Shown here: positions 6,789-10,211 of the stretch, piece after piece
Layout of the letters: the number at the start of each line of letters is the position of its first letter
Position numbering within the stretch: position 1 is the first letter of the stretch
NCBI GenBank assembly: GCA_001800495.1
Contig: MGVM01000012.1
Location: 16,670 to 26,880, forward strand
Direction of reading: 5' to 3'
Source: Elusimicrobia bacterium RIFOXYB2_FULL_48_7
Lineage (GTDB): Bacteria; Elusimicrobiota; Endomicrobiia; CG1-02-37-114; XYA2-FULL-39-19
Length of the DNA: 10,211 bases
Translations under genes and position numbers: made by a program
The notes under the pieces: model-generated
The model's input: only the letters and a program-made list of their open reading frames with translations
The model's database searches: none
What the model was told of the DNA's origin: nothing

Positions 6789-7355
6789 TCAGACTTTTCC
6801 TAGTTTCTTCGATAGTATTTTTTGGGCTCGGGAAACCCAGGTCTTGATTGAATTGAGAGGTTTTTGCAGTAGGACCGATATTTCATCAAAAGACATATTT
6901 TCCATATATCTCAAAATAATAACGACTCGATATTTTTCAGGAAGCGCATGGATAGCACCCAGCAAAGCGCTTTTTTCTTCCTTGTTGAAAACAATCTCTT
7001 CCGGGTTGTCCGCATCATCACTGAATTGAATATTGACATCTGATTCTTCAAGCAACATCGTTACGTCGAGTGAGCCCGGCTTGAACTTTTTTTTGCGCAG
7101 AATGTCCCGCGCCAGGTTTACGGCGATAGAAAACAGCCAGTTCCTGAACGACATCCCCGGCTTGTATGAATGCAAATTTTTATACGCCCTGACAAACGCT
7201 TCGCTGGTAATATCTTCAGCATCGCTGAAATTTCCGCAAAACTTAAAGACCAGATTATAAACAGAATCTTTGTATTCCTCAACAAGAAACCTGTATGAAT
7301 CAGTGTTTCCTGATATAATGCTGGTTATGCATTCTTTTACCTGCTGTTCATTCAT
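6789..7355 (-). CDS. ECF-family RNA polymerase sigma factor
   Basis: 188 residues, normal length for the ECF (group 4) family. Region 2 spans about residues 21-90: YRFLVEEYKDSVYNLVFKF, the DAEDITSEAFVRAYKNL helix, and the -10 recognition helix around SFRNWLFSIAVNLARD (69-84). After a variable linker, region 4 spans about 129-185, with ALPEKYR, SFDEISVLLQ and the helix-turn-helix NSIKTWVSRAQKIL that reads the -35 element. ATG at 7355 is chosen: the preceding gene ends TGATG here (one-base overlap) and AGGAAGGG (7371-7364) is 8 bases upstream; a TTG one codon earlier is less likely. The overlap implies translational coupling with the secreted helical protein. The downstream membrane protein is a probable regulator, and the TGAAAC-N16-CGTA site in front of it a probable target. 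Confidence 0.95.
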   Translation of the reverse strand: MNEQQVKECITSIISGNTDSYRFLVEEYKDSVYNLVFKFCGNFSDAEDITSEAFVRAYKNLHSYKPGMSFRNWLFSIAVNLARDILRKKKFKPGSLDVTMLLEESDVNIQFSDDADNPEEIVFNKEEKSALLGAIHALPEKYRVVIILRYMENMSFDEISVLLQKPLNSIKTWVSRAQKILSKKLGKV

Positions 7356-8089
7356 CAATGGATCCCTTCCTGCCTGTTGTATTCACGCATTTCTTCCTTT
7401 ATTTCTTTTACTCTTATCTTCCTGAATTGATCCCTTATCTGCTGCTGGCTCCAGCTCAATTTGATTCCATTCATTATTATTTCCTGCGCGTCATTGAAAA
7501 CAACCTTTTTTTTGTAAGCATATACATACAAATCCGCAATTATACTCATCTTTTTCTGCGGCATTTCACTGTCAAGCAAAGACACATAAACATCTTCGGT
7601 ATATTTTTTTTCTACCCCTTTTTTCTGCAAGTAAACATAAACTTCCAGTAACTGCAGCGTTTTATCAATTCCAACTTTTTTGCTTTTCGCTTTCCTTGTA
7701 ACATCATTATAACCACCGACAGTCATACCCATGTCAAGATATTCTGCCAGCGTTTCAATATGGGCTTTTGCAATATTCTTAGTGTCAAACCTGAAATTCA
7801 GGAGCTCGCGGGCGATTCTCAAAACAAGTGTTTTTTCCCTCATTGCCTCAAGCATTACATCATACTGTACACCCTTTGCAATACCTTCCTTCACTTTCAA
7901 AAAAAGGCATTCTTCGGGCAAATTGTCGTTCGCAGCATTCTTTATAAGTTCGTTAATGGCATTGACCTGGGCTGAATCGTAATTCGATTTTTCGGATAGA
8001 TACTTCTCGATTTCGTTTGCCGAAGCTGCGCTGAACAAAAGCATCCACAAAACAGCTGATGACAGGATTTTGGCAATAGCCTTTTTCAT
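7355..8089 (-). CDS. Uncharacterised secreted helical-repeat protein coupled to the ECF sigma gene
   Basis: 244 residues with ATG at 8089 and a clear GGAGG (8098-8094). Residues 1-24 look like a Sec signal peptide (KK, hydrophobic core, SAASA before N25), so the mature protein should be periplasmic or secreted. The rest is predicted almost wholly alpha-helical and highly charged, with loosely repeated units of about 25 residues near 63-86, 114-138, 166-191 and 202-226; the first holds LKVKEGIAKGVQYDVML, a phrase similar to helical units I recall from unassigned proteins in other phyla. No catalytic motif or lipobox was seen. Its stop overlaps the sigma factor start, so they are co-expressed. 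Function unknown; a role as an extracytoplasmic cofactor or sensor of the sigma module is only an inference from position. Confidence 0.88.
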   Translation of the reverse strand: MKKAIAKILSSAVLWMLLFSAASANEIEKYLSEKSNYDSAQVNAINELIKNAANDNLPEECLFLKVKEGIAKGVQYDVMLEAMREKTLVLRIARELLNFRFDTKNIAKAHIETLAEYLDMGMTVGGYNDVTRKAKSKKVGIDKTLQLLEVYVYLQKKGVEKKYTEDVYVSLLDSEMPQKKMSIIADLYVYAYKKKVVFNDAQEIIMNGIKLSWSQQQIRDQFRKIRVKEIKEEMREYNRQEGIH

Positions 8090-8093
8090 ACTT

Positions 8094-8098
8094 CCTCC
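8094..8098 (-). promoter_or_regulatory. Shine-Dalgarno of the secreted helical protein gene
   Basis: Minus-strand GGAGG, 4-5 bases before the ATG at 8089. The 51-base gap to the deacetylase stop contains no convincing promoter, so co-transcription with the deacetylase gene is possible. Confidence 0.7.
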
Positions 8099-8140
8099 AA
8101 AGATAGTTTTGATTTATTTGAATCCGATAAAGTGATTTGG

Positions 8141-8839
8141 TCAGCGGTTAAGAAGGTCTACAAATTTTATTAATTGAATATTTTTTTCAGACAAATACGT
8201 CTTCAATTTTGGGTTACAGCAGGCAGCAAGCTCGTATTCCCGCCACAATTCCCCGTACCCCGGATGAGTGGCCAGTTCTGCCACGGAAAAATTCTCGTCG
8301 ATGTTTCCCCAGTACCAGCCCTCGATGAAATGCTCGGGGTAAATTATCTGATTCTGTGTTAAAAGATCCCTGAACTTTGCAAAAACACTATTTTCAGGAA
8401 CGAATCTTTTTGCAAACCTGATTATTTGTATTCCCTGCTCTTTCGCTATGTCGGTGACGATCGGCAGGATTTCGTTTTTTAAGTGAACATGATGGTGGCT
8501 GGTAATATGAGGAGGGTTAATGCCGGCTTTTTTGACTCTTTCCACCTGTTTTCTGACTTCATTCCCGACTTCATCCAGCGGTGGTTTTTCATTTATCCAA
8601 CCATAAACTATACCCCTTGCCTGGTCCACATTAAAAAACCTATCGAGTTCAATATGCACGCCAACTTCCATAACCGGGTTATCTTTGGCAAGGGCTATGG
8701 CGTCATCAAATGCTAAGGCACAGTCGGACGCAATGATGCTGGTGCTTGTTACAACGCCGTTTTTATGGGCCGATATGATGCCCTGGTTTATCTTGGCGTT
8801 TAACCCGAAATCATCAGCGTTTACAATTATCTTTTTCAT
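8141..8839 (-). CDS. YdjC/ChbG/HpnK-family carbohydrate deacetylase
   Basis: 232 residues, slightly short for the family (about 240-290). The start is firm: MKKIIVNADDFGLN is the usual N-terminus, and an in-frame stop lies just upstream with no other start codon between. Conserved features: NADDFG (7-12) with metal ligand D10, GVHIEL (60-65) with H62, SHHHVH (114-119) with H119 as the third likely ligand, and ELATHPGYG (188-196) with the catalytic-type H192. Family members remove N-acetyl groups from chitooligosaccharides (ChbG) or act on lipid-linked sugars (HpnK); the real substrate here cannot be told. No signal peptide, so cytoplasmic. It lies between asd and the sigma module, and its own promoter separates it from asd. 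Confidence 0.92.
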   Translation of the reverse strand: MKKIIVNADDFGLNAKINQGIISAHKNGVVTSTSIIASDCALAFDDAIALAKDNPVMEVGVHIELDRFFNVDQARGIVYGWINEKPPLDEVGNEVRKQVERVKKAGINPPHITSHHHVHLKNEILPIVTDIAKEQGIQIIRFAKRFVPENSVFAKFRDLLTQNQIIYPEHFIEGWYWGNIDENFSVAELATHPGYGELWREYELAACCNPKLKTYLSEKNIQLIKFVDLLNR

Positions 8840-8849
8840 AGTTAATATT

Positions 8850-8878
8850 AGTATACATCAAAATATCAAAAAAAACAA
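8850..8878 (-). promoter_or_regulatory. Probable promoter of the deacetylase gene, nearly leaderless
   Basis: Minus strand: TTGTTT (8878-8873), a 17-base spacer, TATACT (8855-8850). The -10 matches five of six consensus bases; the -35 matches only TTG. The expected start, near 8843, is about four bases from the ATG at 8839, and the ten bases before the ATG (AATATTAACT) contain no Shine-Dalgarno sequence. This suggests a leaderless or almost leaderless message. Confidence 0.55.
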
Positions 8879-8905
8879 GGGTTATTTTGAACTGGGTGCC
8901 GTTGG

Positions 8906-8932
8906 CCCAAAATTCCTACAATATAATTTGGG
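8906..8932. repeat. Imperfect inverted repeat between asd and the deacetylase gene
   Basis: CCCAAAATT (8906-8914) faces AATTTGGG (8925-8932) with one bulged base. It could fold at the 3' end of the asd transcript, but no T run follows directly on the minus strand; the eight-T run is about 30 bases further on, inside the deacetylase promoter. A weak terminator at best. The 118-base gap holds otherwise only that promoter. Confidence 0.3.
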
Positions 8933-8957
8933 GGTCTGTTACAGTTTTATTACATGC

Positions 8958-9995
8958 CTATAACAGCTGTTTTGACACTAATGTTTCAGCAATTTGAACG
9001 GCGTTGGAGGCAGCACCTTTTCTGATATTATCCGAAACAACCCAGATGTCCAGCGCGTTGGGACAGGAAACGTCTTCCCTTATCCTCCCAACAAACGTTT
9101 CATCCCTGCCGGCTGCTTCCAGGGGCATGGGATACACACTTTTTTCCGGCTCGTCCAGCAAAACAACTCCCGGGGCACCAGACAGGATTTTTCTGGCTTC
9201 TGAAACCGTGATTTTTTTCTCAAATTCAACATTTATTGATTCTGAATGCGCCCAAAATACCGGCGCCCTGACGCACGTAGCAGTGACTTTAAGGCCCGGG
9301 GCATCAAGAATTTTTCGTGTTTCCCTGACCATTTTTACTTCTTCCTTGTAGTAATTCGCGAAACCCGGGTCCTCGCTTAAAGTGCTTATCTGCGGGATAA
9401 GATTGAAAGCTATCTGATGCGGATAAGCGGACGGTTTTGATTTTACTTTTATTTCAGGATATGAGGCGGATGCTTCTTTCGCCTGTTCATAGAGTTCCTG
9501 TACTCCCGCCCTGCCCGTGCCGGAAACGGATTGATACGTTGACACAATCACTCTTTTAATTTTAGCGTGGCGGTGCAAAGGTGCAAGCGCGACTACCATT
9601 TGTATCGTAGAACAGTTCGGGTTTGCTATGAACCTCTGGTTTTTATTGAGGTGATGGGCATTGACTTCGGGCACAACCAGCGGGCAGCGTTCATCCATCC
9701 TGAAATCGTCTCCGTTGTCGATGACATAAGCTCCCGACTCAACGGCTTTCCAGCCCCATTGTTTTGACGCACCTTTTGAGCCCTCCGTCCCGGCAAAAAG
9801 CACCACGTCCAGCCCCTTGAAAGAATTATCATTGGCTACTTCAATCCTGTATTTTTTGCCATTGATTTCCTCCTCTCTTTCGCGCGTGGCGAAAATCCTT
9901 ACCTGGCCCGCGGGAAACTTGCGCTGCTCAAGGACTCTTACCATTTCCGAGCCCACCAAACCTATGCCTACTACTCCAACATTATATTTTTTCAT
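8958..9995 (-). CDS. asd: Aspartate-semialdehyde dehydrogenase
   Basis: 345 residues, full length for the family. It catalyses NADPH-dependent reduction of L-aspartyl phosphate to aspartate semialdehyde in the cytoplasm, feeding lysine/diaminopimelate, threonine and methionine synthesis. Visible motifs: a Rossmann glycine loop at 10-15 (GIGLVG), PLVVPEVN (105-112), the catalytic Cys128 in NPNCST, QSVSGTGRAG (155-164), the substrate-site YPHQIAFNLIPQ (191-202), and the general-acid/base His250 in APVFWAHSES. The C-terminal GRIRED and NAVQIAE match the family. Odd points: the glycine loop is GxGxxG instead of the usual GxxGxVG, and the common DNSSAFR reads DNGDDFR (93-99). ATG at 9995 lies one base after the stop of the upstream dehydrogenase, with AAGGAA (10008-10003) inside that gene's end, so the two are coupled. 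Confidence 0.96.
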   Translation of the reverse strand: MKKYNVGVVGIGLVGSEMVRVLEQRKFPAGQVRIFATREREEEINGKKYRIEVANDNSFKGLDVVLFAGTEGSKGASKQWGWKAVESGAYVIDNGDDFRMDERCPLVVPEVNAHHLNKNQRFIANPNCSTIQMVVALAPLHRHAKIKRVIVSTYQSVSGTGRAGVQELYEQAKEASASYPEIKVKSKPSAYPHQIAFNLIPQISTLSEDPGFANYYKEEVKMVRETRKILDAPGLKVTATCVRAPVFWAHSESINVEFEKKITVSEARKILSGAPGVVLLDEPEKSVYPMPLEAAGRDETFVGRIREDVSCPNALDIWVVSDNIRKGAASNAVQIAETLVSKQLL

Positions 9996-9996
9996 T

Positions 9997-10211
9997 CTAT
10001 ATTTCCTTCGTGATCAAATCCCCAACCTCAGAGGTTGAGAAGCCCATTTTACCGGCATCCATAGACTTCATTTTCCCGCTTGCCAGCACCTTTCTGATGG
10101 CGCGGTCAATATTACCGGCAACCTTCTCCTCGCCGAGTATTTCCATCATCATGCCGCCTGCGGCGATTGTCGCAACCGGGTTAATCACGTTCTTGCCGGT
10201 GTATTTAGGGG
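9997..10211 (-). CDS. Isocitrate/isopropylmalate dehydrogenase family protein, C-terminal fragment
   Basis: Only the last 71 or so codons are in the window; the start lies beyond 10211, and the stop TAG is at 9999-9997. It begins PKYTGKNVINPVATIAAGG, the conserved nucleotide-binding segment of the beta-decarboxylating dehydrogenases, continues with MMMEILGEE and a helix, and ends with the family's FSTSEVGDLI. These enzymes oxidatively decarboxylate isocitrate, 3-isopropylmalate or homoisocitrate. The immediate neighbour asd favours leuB, as leuB-asd pairs occur in several bacteria. Against this, the PKY residues match NADP-type isocitrate dehydrogenase (K344/Y345 in E. coli Icd), where LeuB proteins usually have DI. 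Substrate is therefore left open. Confidence 0.85.
   Translation of the reverse strand, partial: PKYTGKNVINPVATIAAGGMMMEILGEEKVAGNIDRAIRKVLASGKMKSMDAGKMGFSTSEVGDLITKEI
10003..10008 (-). promoter_or_regulatory. Shine-Dalgarno of asd inside the upstream gene
   Basis: Minus-strand AAGGAA, about seven bases before the asd ATG at 9995, lies within the last codons of the upstream dehydrogenase gene, supporting translational coupling in one operon. Confidence 0.65.

Noticed and set aside
6113..6847. Long open frame on the plus strand (about 244 codons)
   Set aside because: It runs antisense through the CBM48 gene and its promoter region, has no family resemblance or Shine-Dalgarno sequence, and is explained as a shadow of the minus-strand genes.
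7356..7358. TTG as start of the sigma factor
   Set aside because: The adjacent ATG at 7355 has the better start codon, 8-base Shine-Dalgarno spacing and the typical TGATG coupling.

Overview
The window looks like a piece of a chromosome from a Gram-negative-type bacterium, probably of an uncultured or poorly studied phylum. This rests on Sec-type signal peptides, a giant Asn/Thr/Gly-rich exported repeat protein, an ECF sigma factor with a membrane partner, and housekeeping genes that match well-known families without pointing to a familiar genus. No rRNA, tRNA, IS, CRISPR or phage gene was seen. All convincing genes are on the minus strand, so transcription runs from high to low coordinates.

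Layout in transcription order. (1) At 10211-8958 lie the C-terminal end of an isocitrate/isopropylmalate dehydrogenase family gene and, one base later, asd (aspartate-semialdehyde dehydrogenase), forming an amino-acid biosynthesis operon that continues beyond the window. (2) At 8839-8141 is a YdjC/ChbG-type carbohydrate deacetylase with its own promoter very close to the start codon and no Shine-Dalgarno sequence. (3) At 8089-6130 is a three-gene signalling module: an unrecognised secreted helical protein, an ECF sigma factor whose ATG overlaps the previous stop, and a single-pass membrane protein with an anti-sigma-like N-terminal segment and an extracytoplasmic CBM48/glycogen-binding domain. 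An excellent match to an ECF promoter (TGAAAC-N16-CGTA) sits in front of the last gene. (4) At 5977-1 is a giant exported protein, at least 1992 residues and unfinished at the window edge. It is built from Ig-like modules, carboxypeptidase-regulatory-like modules and seven modules with a DxNxN(G)xxDxGEP loop. It has a perfect consensus sigma-70 promoter (TTGACA-N17-TATAAT).

How it may fit together (inference): the sigma factor and its membrane partner could form a sugar- or polysaccharide-responsive envelope signalling pair. The sigma factor probably drives the partner gene through the ECF promoter, and no convincing terminator separates that gene from the giant surface protein, so read-through could put it under the same control in addition to its strong housekeeping promoter. 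The upstream deacetylase and the secreted helical protein may belong to the same envelope or carbohydrate theme, but the sequence does not prove this.
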